Assembly (NCBI RefSeq): GCF_900113745.1
Contig: NZ_FOQL01000002.1
Span: 434,001-498,000 of the forward strand
Direction of reading: 5' to 3'
Length of the DNA stretch: 64,000 nucleotides
Source: Pseudomonas guineae
GTDB taxonomy: Bacteria; Pseudomonadota; Gammaproteobacteria; Pseudomonadales; Pseudomonadaceae
Below the pieces are notes generated by a model. The model worked only from the letters and a program-made list of their open reading frames with translations, made no database searches and was not told where the DNA came from. The translations under genes were made by a program, and so were the position numbers. Positions 22,131 through 31,601 of this stretch are shown here, piece after piece (within the stretch, counting starts at the first letter, position 1; the number at the start of each line of letters is the position of its first letter).

Positions 22131-23450
22131 TCAAAGCACCATGGCAGCGACCCAACCGAATACCAGCAGTGGCAGGTTGTAGTGCAGGAAGGTCGGCACC
22201 ACGCTGTCCCAGATATGATTGTGTTGACCGTCGACGTTGAGACCGGCAGTTGGGCCCAAGGTCGAATCAGACGCGGGCGAGCCAGCGTCGCCAAGCGCGC
22301 CTGCGGTGCCAACGATGCACAAAATGGCCAGTGGGCTGAAGCCCAACTGTAGCCCCAGCGGTACGAAAATCGCGGCGATAATAGGTATGGTAGAGAACGA
22401 TGAGCCGATGCCCATGGTCACCAACAGACCGACCAGCAGCATCAGCAGCGCGCCCAGAGCCTTGTCGTGGCCAATCAGCTCAGCCGCGCTTTCGACCAGA
22501 CTTTTGACGTCGCCAGTGGCTTTCATCACTTCGGCAAATCCGGCCGCAGCGATCATGATAAAGCCGATCATGGCCATCATCTTCATGCCCTCGGTAAACA
22601 GGCCGTCTGCCTCTTTCCAGCGCACCACGCCTGATACCGAGAAGATAATGAAGCCAACCAGCGCGCCAATGATCATCGAGTCCAACCACAGCTGCACAAC
22701 AAAGGCTGCCGCAATCGCCGCGCCAGCCACCAGCAGGCTCAACGGGTTGTAGGCCACATCCACGCGCTCGGCCTGCTCTATCTTGCTCAGGTCATAAACG
22801 CGCTTTTTGCGGTAGCTGAACAGTACGGCGATCAGCAAACCACAGAGCATTCCCAGCGCGGGGATTGCCATAGCTTTGGTCACTTGCAAGCCGCTGGTAT
22901 CAACGCCGCCACTGGCCACATTGGCCAGGAGGATGTCATTGAGGAAAATACCGCCAAAACCTACCGGCAAAAACATGTAGGGCGTGATCAAACCAAACGT
23001 CAACACACAGGCGATCAAGCGGCGGTCGAGCTGCAGCTTGCTCAATACATACAGCAGCGGCGGCACCAGTAACGGGATAAAGGCGATATGAATCGGCAGG
23101 ATGTTCTGCGAAGAAATCGCCACAACAAGGAGTAGAGCGATCAACAGCCACTTGAGCAGCCCGGCACTTTTAGTGTCCTGTTTACCAACCATCGCCAAGG
23201 CTTTGTCTGCCAACGCGTGGGCCAAGCCAGATTTGGCAATCGCCACGGCAAAGGCACCCAGCAAGGCGTAGGACAATGCCACCTTCGCACCGCCGCCTAG
23301 GCCATTGTGAAAGGCCGTCAGCGAACCCTCAAGACCCAAACCACCGAGCAGGCCACCTGCTAGTGCACCCACTATTAAAGCTACAACCACATGCACGCGG
23401 CACAAGCTGAGGATCAGCATGATCCCCACTGCCGCAACGACTGCGTTCAT
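22131..23450 (-). CDS. Na+/H+ antiporter family protein
   Basis: A 439-residue inner-membrane transporter of the ion-transporter superfamily, similar to the NhaC-like/YuiF group. About eleven or twelve hydrophobic helices are seen. Conserved re-entrant-type segments include [43 protein letters not shown] and the C-terminal [19 protein letters not shown]. In P. aeruginosa a transporter gene sits at the same place beside a chemoreceptor gene (from memory, PA2653/PA2654). Ion specificity cannot be read from sequence. Confidence 0.85.
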   Translation of the reverse strand: MNAVVAAVGIMLILSLCRVHVVVALIVGALAGGLLGGLGLEGSLTAFHNGLGGGAKVALSYALLGAFAVAIAKSGLAHALADKALAMVGKQDTKSAGLLKWLLIALLLVVAISSQNILPIHIAFIPLLVPPLLYVLSKLQLDRRLIACVLTFGLITPYMFLPVGFGGIFLNDILLANVASGGVDTSGLQVTKAMAIPALGMLCGLLIAVLFSYRKKRVYDLSKIEQAERVDVAYNPLSLLVAGAAIAAAFVVQLWLDSMIIGALVGFIIFSVSGVVRWKEADGLFTEGMKMMAMIGFIMIAAAGFAEVMKATGDVKSLVESAAELIGHDKALGALLMLLVGLLVTMGIGSSFSTIPIIAAIFVPLGLQLGFSPLAILCIVGTAGALGDAGSPASDSTLGPTAGLNVDGQHNHIWDSVVPTFLHYNLPLLVFGWVAAMVL

Positions 23451-23664
23451 CGATTTACTCCCGCTTTTAAATAGGTCCGCAAAGGTTTCAACCTTCGACG
23501 GATGCTGCGCCGGCGTGGCGAAGGGCGCGTACTCTGCACAATGCTGAACGAGCTGTCAAAACAGCTGTAAATTATTTTATACGCGGTGTAGCTAATTCGA
23601 TTACCCTGGGCGCCAAAAGGCTGTACTGGCCTGTAACTTGCTGTGCTTTAGTTAATGTAAAACT

Positions 23665-23691
23665 TAAAGAAAAGTGCCTAAGCGCCGATAG
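23665..23691 (+). promoter_or_regulatory. Sigma-28 (FliA) promoter for the chemoreceptor gene
   Basis: TAAA at 23665-23668, a 15-bp spacer, then GCCGATAG at 23684-23691. The known FliA consensus is TAAA-N15-GCCGATAA, so only the last base differs. It lies 34 bp upstream of the ATG at 23726, which ties this receptor to the flagellar regulon. Confidence 0.8.
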
Positions 23692-23725
23692 GCGCTCTAA
23701 GCCTCCGTCATAAAAGGTCCTGAAA

Positions 23726-25870
23726 ATGCTGTTCAGCCGACTCTCTATCCAGTTGAAGATCACCCTGCTGGCGGGCTTGTGCTTGCTGGCCATCGTTGCC
23801 GTATTGGTTTCGGCCTCGGTGATTCAGGCCTCACGCAGTGCCAGCCTGGTCAAGCAGGCCAGCTCGGCCATGCTGCAAGACTCCGCGCAATTGCGCATGG
23901 CGGCCCGCGGTGAGTCGCAGGCACTGCATATGCAGCGCTACTTTATGGATGCCTACCAATACGGGCGCAGTGCCGCCACTCAGGTGCTGTTTATTCGTGA
24001 ACAGGCGGAAAAACGCTTTCTTGATGCCTTCGATCTTCGCGAAGACCTGACCCGACAAGTGCGCAGCGCTCTAGAGGCCAACCGCAGTTTGCTCGGCGTC
24101 TACGTGGCCTTCGAGCCGAACGCCTTGGACGGCAAGGATGAGCTGTTCGCTGATCAGGAAAGTCTTGGCAGTAACGATAAAGGGCGCTTCTCGATTTATT
24201 GGGCACAAGGTGAGAGTGGTGATTTGGTCTCCGAGACCATGACCGAAGAAAACCTCAACGACACAACCCCGGGTATTAGCGGTGCGCCCTACAACGCCTG
24301 GTACACCTGCCCGATTCAACAGAAGAAAGTTTGCCTGCTCGACCCTTATATCGATGACACCGATGGGGTGAAAACCCTGATGACCAGCATTGCCTTCCCC
24401 CTCGAACAGGCCGGCAAAGTCATTGGTGTGCTCGGGGTGGATATAGGCCTTGCCAGCTTGCAAGAACTAAGTAACACCGCCCATCAGGATCTATTTGATG
24501 GTGCAGGCCATGTCAGCATTATCAGCCCCGCCGGCTTAATGGCCGCACACAGTCGTGATAGCAGCCTGCTCGGTGGCAAGCTGGAAAAAGCCTTTAGCGA
24601 TCAGCAGGGCGAAATGCTGCGCATGGTGGCCAACAATCGCCCAGAGGTGTTGCACCACAATGGCAACCTGCAGGTCCTGCAGCCGATTTTGCCGATTCCT
24701 GAATCGCAACCCTGGGGCGTGCTGATGGAGGTGCCTGAGGAGGTGCTGCTCGCGCGAGCAACTCAGCTAGAGGCTGAGATGGATAAAATGGGCACGCGCA
24801 GCACCGCCATTTCCCTAGGCCTGGGTCTGGCAGCGGGGATCGTCGGTATTCTACTTATTTGGTTGACGGCCTTGGGCGTAACCCGGCCTATCTTGGGCGT
24901 CGCGGCGATGTTGAAAGATATTGCCAGCGGTGAAGGTGATCTGACGCGCCGCCTGGAATATGCAAAGAAGGATGAGCTGGGCGAACTGGCCAGCTGGTTC
25001 AACCGCTTCCTCGACAAGCTGCAGCCAATCATTGCCGACGTTAAACACAGCGTTCAAGACGCCCGCAGCAAGGCCGACCAATCAGCGCTGATCGCCAGCC
25101 AAACCAGCGATGGTATGCAGCAGCAATACCGCGAGGTTGATCAGGTGGCCACCGCGTTCCAAGAAATGAGCGCCACCGCGCAAGATGTTGCACACAACGC
25201 CGCCCAGGCAGCCGAAGCTGCGCGTACCGCCGACCAAGCCAGCCGTGAAGGGATGGATGTGATCGGTAAGACCACCTCAAGTATCGAGTTGCTGGCCAAT
25301 GAAATGAACGTCGCCATGCAGGAAGTCGAAGGCCTGGCGGATAGCAGCGAGAAAATCGGCTCGGTGCTTGAGGTCATCCGCTCGATTGCCGAACAGACCA
25401 ACCTGCTGGCGCTAAACGCGGCGATAGAAGCCGCCCGCGCCGGTGAAGCCGGGCGCGGCTTTGCCGTGGTTGCCGATGAAGTGCGCAACCTGGCCAAACG
25501 CACGCAGGATTCAGTCGAGGAAATTCGCCAGGTGATCGAAGGCCTGCAAAGCGGCACCAAGGAAGTGGTCAGCACCATGCACAGCAGCCATCGTCAGGCC
25601 CAGGGCAGCGTCGAGCAGGTCGAAAAAGCTGTAGCCGTGCTGCAACGCATCAGTCAGGCCGTCAGTGTGATTACTGATATGAACCTACAGATTGCCAGCG
25701 CTGCCGAAGAGCAGAGTTCGGTGGCCGAGGAAATCAACCGTAACGTAGCGTCGATCCGTGATGTCACTGAGTCAATATCCTCCCAGGCCGATGAATCGGC
25801 AAAAATCAGCCAGGGCCTGAACACACTGGCCAACCATCAGCAGAGCCTGATGGATCAGTTTCGCGTCTAA
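23726..25870 (+). CDS. Methyl-accepting chemotaxis protein, TlpQ/McpU type
   Basis: A 714-residue chemoreceptor. Seen in order: TM1 (about 10-32), a large periplasmic double-Cache-like domain (about 35-365, with [21 protein letters not shown] and [24 protein letters not shown]), TM2 (about 370-390), HAMP (to about 445) and the signalling coiled coil with the conserved tip [19 protein letters not shown]. No C-terminal CheR-docking pentapeptide. Gene order beside the antiporter and BqsSR-type genes matches P. aeruginosa tlpQ, a receptor for histamine and polyamines, so a biogenic-amine ligand is a reasonable guess. A FliA promoter lies directly upstream. Confidence 0.9.
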   Translation: MLFSRLSIQLKITLLAGLCLLAIVAVLVSASVIQASRSASLVKQASSAMLQDSAQLRMAARGESQALHMQRYFMDAYQYGRSAATQVLFIREQAEKRFLDAFDLREDLTRQVRSALEANRSLLGVYVAFEPNALDGKDELFADQESLGSNDKGRFSIYWAQGESGDLVSETMTEENLNDTTPGISGAPYNAWYTCPIQQKKVCLLDPYIDDTDGVKTLMTSIAFPLEQAGKVIGVLGVDIGLASLQELSNTAHQDLFDGAGHVSIISPAGLMAAHSRDSSLLGGKLEKAFSDQQGEMLRMVANNRPEVLHHNGNLQVLQPILPIPESQPWGVLMEVPEEVLLARATQLEAEMDKMGTRSTAISLGLGLAAGIVGILLIWLTALGVTRPILGVAAMLKDIASGEGDLTRRLEYAKKDELGELASWFNRFLDKLQPIIADVKHSVQDARSKADQSALIASQTSDGMQQQYREVDQVATAFQEMSATAQDVAHNAAQAAEAARTADQASREGMDVIGKTTSSIELLANEMNVAMQEVEGLADSSEKIGSVLEVIRSIAEQTNLLALNAAIEAARAGEAGRGFAVVADEVRNLAKRTQDSVEEIRQVIEGLQSGTKEVVSTMHSSHRQAQGSVEQVEKAVAVLQRISQAVSVITDMNLQIASAAEEQSSVAEEINRNVASIRDVTESISSQADESAKISQGLNTLANHQQSLMDQFRV

Positions 25871-25892
25871 TCAGACGGGTTGCGCCCTTGTG

Positions 25893-25920
25893 ACCCAGGC
25901 TGGCAATCGCTAGCCTGGGT
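25893..25920 (+). terminator. Terminator-like hairpin after the chemoreceptor gene
   Basis: ACCCAGGCT ... AGCCTGGGT, 9-bp perfect stem with a 10-nt loop, followed by a short T-rich stretch (GTTCATTT). Confidence 0.6.
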
Positions 25921-25953
25921 GTTCATTTATGACCAACATTAAAGAGGTGCAGG

Positions 25954-26550
25954 ATGCTCAATATCGCTTTAGTGGCCGGCTCCAGCCGCAATAACAGTCA
26001 ATCGGGTAAGGTCGCCCGCTTCTTGCGCCAGCGTCTTATTCAGCTAGGGCATACCGACGATACGAAAAGTAAGGTCATTGATCTCGGTCTTGCGCCATTG
26101 CCGCTGTGGCCAGGTGAAGATAATGGCCCCTGGGGGCTTTACAGCAAGCAACTAGCCGCCGCCGATGCGCTGGTTATTCTCTCCCCGGAGTGGAACGGCA
26201 TGGCTTGCCCGGCTATCAAGAACTTCTTTATCTATGCCAGCAAGGCTGAACTGGCGCACAAGCCTGGACTGCTAGTGGGCGTTTCGGCGGGCATTGGCGG
26301 AGCGTACCCAATCAGCGAATTGCGCGCCTCCAGCTATAAGAACTGCCGCCTTTGCTACCTACCTGAACACCTGATCGTACGTAACGTCGAAAGGGTACTG
26401 AACACCCCAGCACCGAGTAGCGAAGACGATCAGCGGCTGCATGCGCGCATCGATTATGCGCTGGATGTTCTGGTCAAGTACGCACACGCCCTGCAGCCTG
26501 TGCGCGCCAGCATCGACATGAGCAATCCGGAGTTTGCCAACGGCATGTGA
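25954..26550 (+). CDS. NAD(P)H-dependent FMN reductase family protein
   Basis: A 198-residue flavodoxin-fold protein. The phosphate-binding loop GSSRNNSQSGKVARFL is at the N-terminus, and SPEWNGMACPAIKNFF is the typical second FMN contact region of the NADPH-dependent FMN reductase family. The family reduces quinones, azo dyes or flavins; the substrate here is unknown. The start codon has an AAAGAGGTG ribosome binding site. It is convergent with the BqsS-type kinase gene. Confidence 0.85.
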   Translation: MLNIALVAGSSRNNSQSGKVARFLRQRLIQLGHTDDTKSKVIDLGLAPLPLWPGEDNGPWGLYSKQLAAADALVILSPEWNGMACPAIKNFFIYASKAELAHKPGLLVGVSAGIGGAYPISELRASSYKNCRLCYLPEHLIVRNVERVLNTPAPSSEDDQRLHARIDYALDVLVKYAHALQPVRASIDMSNPEFANGM

Positions 26551-26577
26551 AGCTTGCGTCGGGCGTATCTGACGGCC

Positions 26578-27897
26578 TCAGGTGCGCTTCAACGGCAACG
26601 TAACCCTAACCTGTAAACCGCCCAAGGGGCTTTGCGCCAACTGCACCTGTCCGGCCCAGGCATCGACGATATCGCGCACGATGCCTAAGCCCAGACCATG
26701 ACCCGCAACGTGCTCATCCAGCCTGCTGCCGCGTTCGAGCACCTCTTCACGTTGCGCGGCGTCGATACCCGGCCCGTCGTCATCAATCAGTAATTGATAA
26801 CCGTGCACCTGCCGGCTGATCTGCAGCTGCACCTGGCTGTCGGCCCATTTACAGGCGTTATCCAGCAGGTTGCCCAGCAGTTCCAACAAGTCTTCGCGGT
26901 CCCATGGTAGACGCAGCTCAGGGTCAGCCCGCCAATCTAGTTTCAGGTATTTGCCATGAATCATGACCAGCGTTGAGAAAAGCGCTGGCAGCTCACGGGT
27001 ACAATCGAAATGTGCGCCAGGTAATACTTCGCCAGCCAGGCGTGCGCGACCTAGTTCGCGGGCGATGCGCTGCTCGATCTGTTGCAGTTGACCACTTAAG
27101 CTTTCGCGTAATTCGGGTAACGGCTTGAGTTCTTCACGTGCAGCTAGGCTGACCAGTACTGCAAGCGGCGTTTTCAAGGCATGGCCGAGGTTGCCCAGGG
27201 CGTGGCGTGAACGTTTAAGGGTATCTTCGGTATGCGCCAGCAGGTGGTTGACCTGCGCCACTAAAGGTTCCAATTCAAGCGGTACCTGCTGGTCGAGCTG
27301 ACTGCGCTGGCCATGCTGCAGTTGGATAATCTGCAGGCGGATCTGCTCCAGCGTACGCAACGCGCGGCTGACGATCAATCGCTGCAGCAACAGAATTAAC
27401 ACCAGCGCGCCGCCACCCAACCCCAGGAAAATTTTCTGTACCTGGTTGAAGCTTTTGAGCATCGGCGTGTAATCGCGCGCCACATGCATCACAAACGATT
27501 GGCCATAGCGCTTATAGTCCGCGCGGTACACCAGCCACTGCTGGCCTTGCGGACCGTCGGCTAGCGCGTCCTGCAGTCCAGCGCGCTCAACCGGCTGCAA
27601 TTCACGATCCCACAGCGAACGTGAACGCCAACTTTGCTCAGCCAGATCGATACGAAAATACAGACCAGAATAAGGTCGCTTAAACGCAGCACTCAGACGG
27701 CGCTCATCCAGTTGCAAACCATTAGGGCCGCGCACAATCGCGCCCAGAAGAGTTTGCGTTTCATCCTGCAGAGTTGCCTGTAAATAACTGCGCAGGCTAC
27801 GGTCAAACAACCAAAGGCTACTTTGCGCCAGCAACAGGCCGACAATCAGCAATACGCTGATCAACCCCAGGCTTAAGCGCCGCTGAATCGACCTCAA
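26578..27897 (-). CDS. bqsS: Sensor histidine kinase, BqsS/CarS type
   Basis: A 439-residue membrane kinase with TM1 (about 10-30), a periplasmic sensor (about 31-155), TM2 (about 156-174), the dimerisation helix with the phospho-accepting H239 in [10 protein letters not shown], and ATPase boxes DDGPGID and GHGLGLGIV. Gene order with the adjacent regulator and two PepSY genes matches P. aeruginosa PA2656-PA2659 (bqsS/carS, bqsR/carR), a system reported to respond to Fe(II) and calcium. The RExxE iron motif reported for BqsS is not present in exact form; R98-E99 is followed by E104. Symbol is by synteny and similarity. Confidence 0.85.
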   Translation of the reverse strand: MRSIQRRLSLGLISVLLIVGLLLAQSSLWLFDRSLRSYLQATLQDETQTLLGAIVRGPNGLQLDERRLSAAFKRPYSGLYFRIDLAEQSWRSRSLWDRELQPVERAGLQDALADGPQGQQWLVYRADYKRYGQSFVMHVARDYTPMLKSFNQVQKIFLGLGGGALVLILLLQRLIVSRALRTLEQIRLQIIQLQHGQRSQLDQQVPLELEPLVAQVNHLLAHTEDTLKRSRHALGNLGHALKTPLAVLVSLAAREELKPLPELRESLSGQLQQIEQRIARELGRARLAGEVLPGAHFDCTRELPALFSTLVMIHGKYLKLDWRADPELRLPWDREDLLELLGNLLDNACKWADSQVQLQISRQVHGYQLLIDDDGPGIDAAQREEVLERGSRLDEHVAGHGLGLGIVRDIVDAWAGQVQLAQSPLGGLQVRVTLPLKRT

Positions 27898-28562
27898 GCA
27901 GCATCCCCACTGAAGCGATACCCCTGCCCACGCCGGGTTTCGATGATCTCGCGTCCCAATTTGCGCCGTAGATGGTTGACGTACACTTCGATGACATTTG
28001 AGTCACGTTCGCTCTCCCCGTCATACAGGTGCTCCGCCAAGTGGCTCTTCGACAGCAATTGTCCGGTATGCAGCATAAAGTAACGCAGCAAACGAAACTC
28101 GGCGGCCGTCAGCTGTACTTCTTGATCATGTCGTTTAACCGTTTGCCGGCCTTCATCCAACTGCAAACCCGCTGCTTCCAGCTGCGGCTGGTTGGCTAAA
28201 CCGCGTGAGCGCCGCAACAGTGATTGAATGCGCAGTTGCAGTTCTTCTGGGTGGAAGGGTTTACTCAGGTAGTCATCCGCACCGGCCTTGAGCCCTTCGA
28301 TGCGCTCAGCCCAGGAACCGCGGGCGGTGAGGATTAATACCGGTGTAACCAGCCCCCCGCTGCGCCATTCCTGCAACACCTGCAACCCCGGTTTGCCAGG
28401 CAGACCGAGGTCAAGAATGATCAGGTCATAAGGTTCGGTCGCGCCCTGATAGGCAGCATCACGACCATCGGCCAACCAGTCAACGGCATAGCCTTGACGG
28501 CTTAAGCTGGCCAGCAGCTCATCAGCCAGGGGTACATGGTCTTCAACTAGCAGTAGACGCAT
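27894..28562 (-). CDS. bqsR: OmpR-family response regulator, BqsR/CarR type
   Basis: A 222-residue regulator with an N-terminal receiver (acidic pocket E7/D8, phospho-acceptor D51 in [10 protein letters not shown]101-type lysine in YLSKPF) and a C-terminal winged helix ([13 protein letters not shown] ... [11 protein letters not shown]). It overlaps the kinase gene by 4 nt, so the pair is translationally coupled, and follows the PepSY gene by zero bases. P. aeruginosa BqsR is reported to bind direct TTAAG repeats; a similar repeat lies upstream of the PepSY genes here. Confidence 0.9.
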   Translation of the reverse strand: MRLLLVEDHVPLADELLASLSRQGYAVDWLADGRDAAYQGATEPYDLIILDLGLPGKPGLQVLQEWRSGGLVTPVLILTARGSWAERIEGLKAGADDYLSKPFHPEELQLRIQSLLRRSRGLANQPQLEAAGLQLDEGRQTVKRHDQEVQLTAAEFRLLRYFMLHTGQLLSKSHLAEHLYDGESERDSNVIEVYVNHLRRKLGREIIETRRGQGYRFSGDAA

Positions 28563-28883
28563 TCAGTCCTCGACCTCGTCTTTGAGCACTTCAGCGGTAA
28601 TAGCGTGCAACTCTAATTCGCGCACAATGTTCTGCTCGGTTAACAGCTCGACTTCGTAGACCAGCACGCCGTCCTCTTCTTCCAGTTCAACGTCCAGCAA
28701 AACGGCGCCAGGGTGGCGTAGCAAGGCAATTTGCAATAACTGCTCAAGGGGCATAATCAGCCCCTCACGGCGCAGGCGTAAGGCTTCATCCTGATCCAAA
28801 TCACGGGCGCTAATGCTGAGCGCCAATGTCAGCAGCAGGACAGCCAGGAGGGCGCGAGTCAGCCAAGCCGTAGTGGTCATCAA
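28563..28883 (-). CDS. Small exported PepSY-domain protein (second copy)
   Basis: A 106-residue protein with a signal peptide (TRALLAVLLLTLALSISA) and a single PepSY domain rich in acidic residues (LLDVELEEEDGVLVYEVELLT). PepSY domains are often fused or adjacent to metal- or protease-related functions. Its start overlaps the stop of the first PepSY gene by 4 nt and its stop abuts the response regulator gene, so all four genes are likely one transcript. In P. aeruginosa the homologous pair is reported as strongly induced by the adjacent two-component system. Confidence 0.87.
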   Translation of the reverse strand: MMTTTAWLTRALLAVLLLTLALSISARDLDQDEALRLRREGLIMPLEQLLQIALLRHPGAVLLDVELEEEDGVLVYEVELLTEQNIVRELELHAITAEVLKDEVED

Positions 28884-29188
28884 TTGTCTCGTTGGTTCTT
28901 CAGCACTTGGGCGTTAGTGGCATCCAGTTCGACTTCCCAGCGCACGCCTTGTGCATCAAGGACGTCAACCTGGTAGATGTACCGACCGTATTCTTCTTCG
29001 AGCTCGGTGTCTTCGGTTTTGCTTCCTGGGTGCAAGGCTATTGCTGCAGCGTTGAGTTTCTCGAAGGTTTGGATGGTGCCGGCGTCACGTAGTTTGAGGG
29101 CTTCATCTGGGCCTAGGTCACGGGCTTGCACCAGACCAGCCGTTAGCATCAGGGCGGCAGCGACAAATACGGTAGTTAATATTTGCAT
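28880..29188 (-). CDS. Small exported PepSY-domain protein (first copy)
   Basis: A 102-residue exported PepSY protein with signal peptide MQILTTVFVAAALMLTAGLVQA, then an acidic PepSY domain (TEDTELEEEYGRYIYQVDVLDA). I chose the ATG at 29188 because AAGGA lies 9 nt upstream; an in-frame GTG at 29206 would put that site inside the gene. First gene of the probable PepSY-PepSY-bqsR-bqsS operon and a tandem paralogue of the next one. Divergent from the patatin gene, with a BqsR-like repeat between them. Confidence 0.87.
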   Translation of the reverse strand: MQILTTVFVAAALMLTAGLVQARDLGPDEALKLRDAGTIQTFEKLNAAAIALHPGSKTEDTELEEEYGRYIYQVDVLDAQGVRWEVELDATNAQVLKNQRDN

Positions 29189-29242
29189 GTTCAAGTTCCT
29201 TGTCACGTTGTCGTTCTGTGAAGTTCACGGTACGCCACGTGA

Positions 29243-29258
29243 CTTAACTCAAGCTGAA
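29243..29258 (-). promoter_or_regulatory. Candidate BqsR box upstream of the PepSY-bqsRS operon
   Basis: Read on the minus strand: TTCAG-CTTGAG-TTAAG, i.e. the reported BqsR direct repeat TTAAG-N6-TTAAG with one mismatch. A further TTAAG lies upstream at 29263-29267. The box ends about 55 bp before the chosen start at 29188, a position where an OmpR-type activator would work. Confidence 0.5.
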
Positions 29259-29371
29259 TAGGCTTAAAACACGATTTATTTTGAACCGTGCGCGCATCAT
29301 TCACGCGCTGAAGTCGCTTGGTCTCAAAACCCAACGCTTTATAATCGCGGCCCTGCGCGATGGAGGCCAGC

Positions 29372-30451
29372 ATGAGTGCGATAGTAATCAAGTCCCCAGC
29401 TCTAACGATCAAAGCCGGCAAACGCGCCCTCGCCCGCATTCGTGAGCAGGGCTTGCAACCGGCAGATGTCGGCATTCTGCCCGGTGCGGCAGGCGGGCCC
29501 AAAGCCCTGGGTATTCAAGGGTTGGACCTGGCCTTGTTTGGTGACTGGCTGCCCCGAGCCCCCCGTGAACGTTCACTAATTGGCGCGTCCATTGGTTCCT
29601 GGCGCTTCGCCAGTGCCTGCCTACCGGATGCAGCAGCCGGCCTGCGCCGTCTAGGCGAGTTGTATACCTCGCAACGCTTTGCCAAGGGGGTGAGCATGGC
29701 GCAGGTGTCGAGCAGCTGTAGCCTGATGCTGGAGCAGCTGCTCGGCAGTGACGAGGCCAGCATCCTCAGCAACCCGCACTACCGGCTTAACATTGTTGTG
29801 GTGAAAAGCCACGGCCTGCTGCAGCACGATCACCGTGGCGCACTGAGCCTGGGCTTGTCTTCGGTCATTGGCAGTAACCTGATGGGCCGAGCGCGTCTGG
29901 CTAAGCACTTTGAACGACTGATTCTGCACGATGCGCGTTCGGCCCCGCCGCTGGGTCCGCTGAGTGACTTTCCTTCGCGCTACTTGCAACTCGACAGCGG
30001 TAATTTGCGTCATGCACTGCTGGCCTCAGGCTCGATTCCGATGATCATGCAAGGGGTGCGCGATATTCCGGGCGCTGGCCCCGGCACCTACCGTGATGGC
30101 GGCCTCCTCGACTATCACCTCGACTTGCCTTACAGCGGCGAGGACATCGTGCTCTACCCACACTTCACCGACAAGGTCATCCCAGGCTGGTTCGACAAGG
30201 GCATGCCCTGGCGGCGCGGTGATGCTGGGCGGTTACAGGATGTTCTACTGCTCGCCCCTTCACGTGACTACCTGGCACGCCTGCCCCACGGCAAACTCCC
30301 CGACCGTAAGGATTTCAGCCGTTACCTGAACGATGACGCCGGCCGCGAACGCTATTGGCGCACGGCCATGAGCGAGAGCCAGCGACTGGGCGATGAGTTC
30401 CTCGAGCTGGTTGAAACCGGTCGTCTTAGCGATTGTCTTCAGCCGCTGTAA
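29372..30451 (+). CDS. Patatin-like phospholipase family protein
   Basis: A 359-residue predicted lipid acyl hydrolase without an obvious signal peptide. The Ser-Asp dyad is seen as S73 in GASIG and D242 in RDGG; the glycine-rich oxyanion loop is GAAGGPK (38-44). The ATG at 29372 follows GGAGG at a good distance; an in-frame ATG at 29360 does not. Substrate and location unknown. It stands alone, divergent from the PepSY operon and followed by a hairpin. Confidence 0.87.
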   Translation: MSAIVIKSPALTIKAGKRALARIREQGLQPADVGILPGAAGGPKALGIQGLDLALFGDWLPRAPRERSLIGASIGSWRFASACLPDAAAGLRRLGELYTSQRFAKGVSMAQVSSSCSLMLEQLLGSDEASILSNPHYRLNIVVVKSHGLLQHDHRGALSLGLSSVIGSNLMGRARLAKHFERLILHDARSAPPLGPLSDFPSRYLQLDSGNLRHALLASGSIPMIMQGVRDIPGAGPGTYRDGGLLDYHLDLPYSGEDIVLYPHFTDKVIPGWFDKGMPWRRGDAGRLQDVLLLAPSRDYLARLPHGKLPDRKDFSRYLNDDAGRERYWRTAMSESQRLGDEFLELVETGRLSDCLQPL

Positions 30452-30496
30452 ACGGGCCTGACCAAACTGAGCGTGCAGCGCTCATTAGTCACAGCA

Positions 30497-30519
30497 CCGA
30501 TAAAACGGCTGTTTATCGG
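30497..30519 (+). terminator. Hairpin after the patatin gene
   Basis: CCGATAAA-acggctg-TTTATCGG, perfect 8-bp stem; a T6 run follows only 14 nt later, so it is a doubtful terminator. Confidence 0.4.
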
Positions 30520-30647
30520 ACAGATACGTGCATTTTTTGGCCAAGATGTGACTTTACAGTCAACTTCGCTCATCAACAGCTATGACTGGCAAGCGAAACT
30601 ACCGTTTGCTCTTGTGTATTTGGGATCACCTGGGAGAAACCGACCCC

Positions 30648-30917
30648 ATGAACGCACCGCTGCGTTTTAACGAAGCCCTGTTGATTGCTGACCGTGCCTT
30701 TCAACCTTTCCAATGCGTGGCCTGGGCTCCGCAAGATGGCTCTGGCAACCTCAGCCTGAGTGTAATCGACCGTACCAGCACCCGTTTGCTCGGCCGTACC
30801 CAGCTTTCCAGCAGCATTTATAGCGACCCCGTGCAGTTTGCGGACATGCTCAAGCAGTCCCGTGAGCAACTCAGTCAGCAAGGCTTCACCTTGGAACCGT
30901 GGAGCATGCCCGAGTAA
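30648..30917 (+). CDS. Small conserved hypothetical protein
   Basis: An 89-residue soluble protein of unknown function, starting MNAPLRFNEALLIADRAFQPF and including QDGSGNLSLSVIDRTSTRLLG. The ATG at 30648 is preceded by GGGAG about 13 nt upstream; an in-frame ATG at 30582 would add 22 residues that look unlike the rest. No signal peptide, membrane segment or recognisable motif. The composition is ordinary for the genome and I believe it is conserved in pseudomonads. Confidence 0.65.
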   Translation: MNAPLRFNEALLIADRAFQPFQCVAWAPQDGSGNLSLSVIDRTSTRLLGRTQLSSSIYSDPVQFADMLKQSREQLSQQGFTLEPWSMPE

Positions 30918-30932
30918 TCCGCTATTCGCGTA

Positions 30933-30975
30933 AGGGCTCTGAATGCCTAATCGGCCTTTTCTTAAGCAGAGCCCT
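30933..30975 (+). other. Long-loop inverted repeat after the small hypothetical gene
   Basis: AGGGCTCTG and CAGAGCCCT, 9-bp arms separated by 25 bp that include a T-rich segment. May be a weak terminator or an RNA structure. Confidence 0.35.
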
Positions 30976-31103
30976 GGCTTGCCAGCGTATCGGCTAATGA
31001 GTGTGCGGCGCTAACATGTGCTCATGGCGCTGCTGAACAATTTTGCGGCACCTGAGCACCAGCGTTTATGCTCAGCAGACAAGCCTTTTACAAAGAGTCT
31101 GCC

Positions 31104-31337
31104 ATGCTGCAATTACGTCCCAACTGCGAACGCTGTGACCGTGATCTGCCGGCTGATTCAGCCAATGCTTTGATCTGCTCATTCGAGTGCACTTTTTGCC
31201 GAGAATGTGCCCAGCACACCCTGCAAGGCACCTGTCCGAACTGCGCGGGGGAGTTACTGCAGCGCCCACGTCGACCACTGGTCAAGTTATTGAAGCACCC
31301 CGCGTCGGCCGTCCGCGTCAATAAGCCTGACACCTAG
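31104..31337 (+). CDS. DUF1272 domain-containing zinc-ribbon protein
   Basis: A 77-residue protein with eight cysteines (C8, C11, C25, C29, C32, C35, C44, C47) spaced as in the DUF1272 family, consistent with two zinc-binding knots. Function unknown. The ATG at 31104 gives MLQLRPNCERCDRDLP, the expected N-terminus; it lies before a second small gene 44 bp downstream. Confidence 0.85.
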   Translation: MLQLRPNCERCDRDLPADSANALICSFECTFCRECAQHTLQGTCPNCAGELLQRPRRPLVKLLKHPASAVRVNKPDT

Positions 31338-31381
31338 TATTGCCGTATAAAGCAGCTACCTTGTGTGTACAGGAGGACTAC

Positions 31382-31600
31382 ATGATGGACGATGAAAACG
31401 ATAAACCGCTGACGTTATGGGAAATGCTGCAGAGCGTGCTAAGTGCGGCGCTCGGGGTGCAGAGTGGCAAAAACCGCAGCCGTGATTTTTCCCGCGGCAA
31501 ACCCAGTCACTTCATTATTCTCGGTGTTCTGTTCACTGCGACATTTGTGCTGGTGATCTTCGCTGTGGTCAAACTGGTACTGCATTTGGCAGGCGTTTAA
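31382..31600 (+). CDS. DUF2970 family small membrane protein
   Basis: A 72-residue protein. The conserved part LTLWEMLQSVLSAALGVQS, then RDFSRGKPSHFI, is followed by one C-terminal transmembrane helix (ILGVLFTATFVLVIFAVVKLVL). The ribosome binding site AGGAGG is ideal for the ATG at 31382; the second ATG immediately after is equally possible. Convergent, with a 1-bp gap, to the periplasmic binding protein gene. Function unknown. Confidence 0.82.
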   Translation: MMDDENDKPLTLWEMLQSVLSAALGVQSGKNRSRDFSRGKPSHFIILGVLFTATFVLVIFAVVKLVLHLAGV

Positions 31601-31601
31601 C

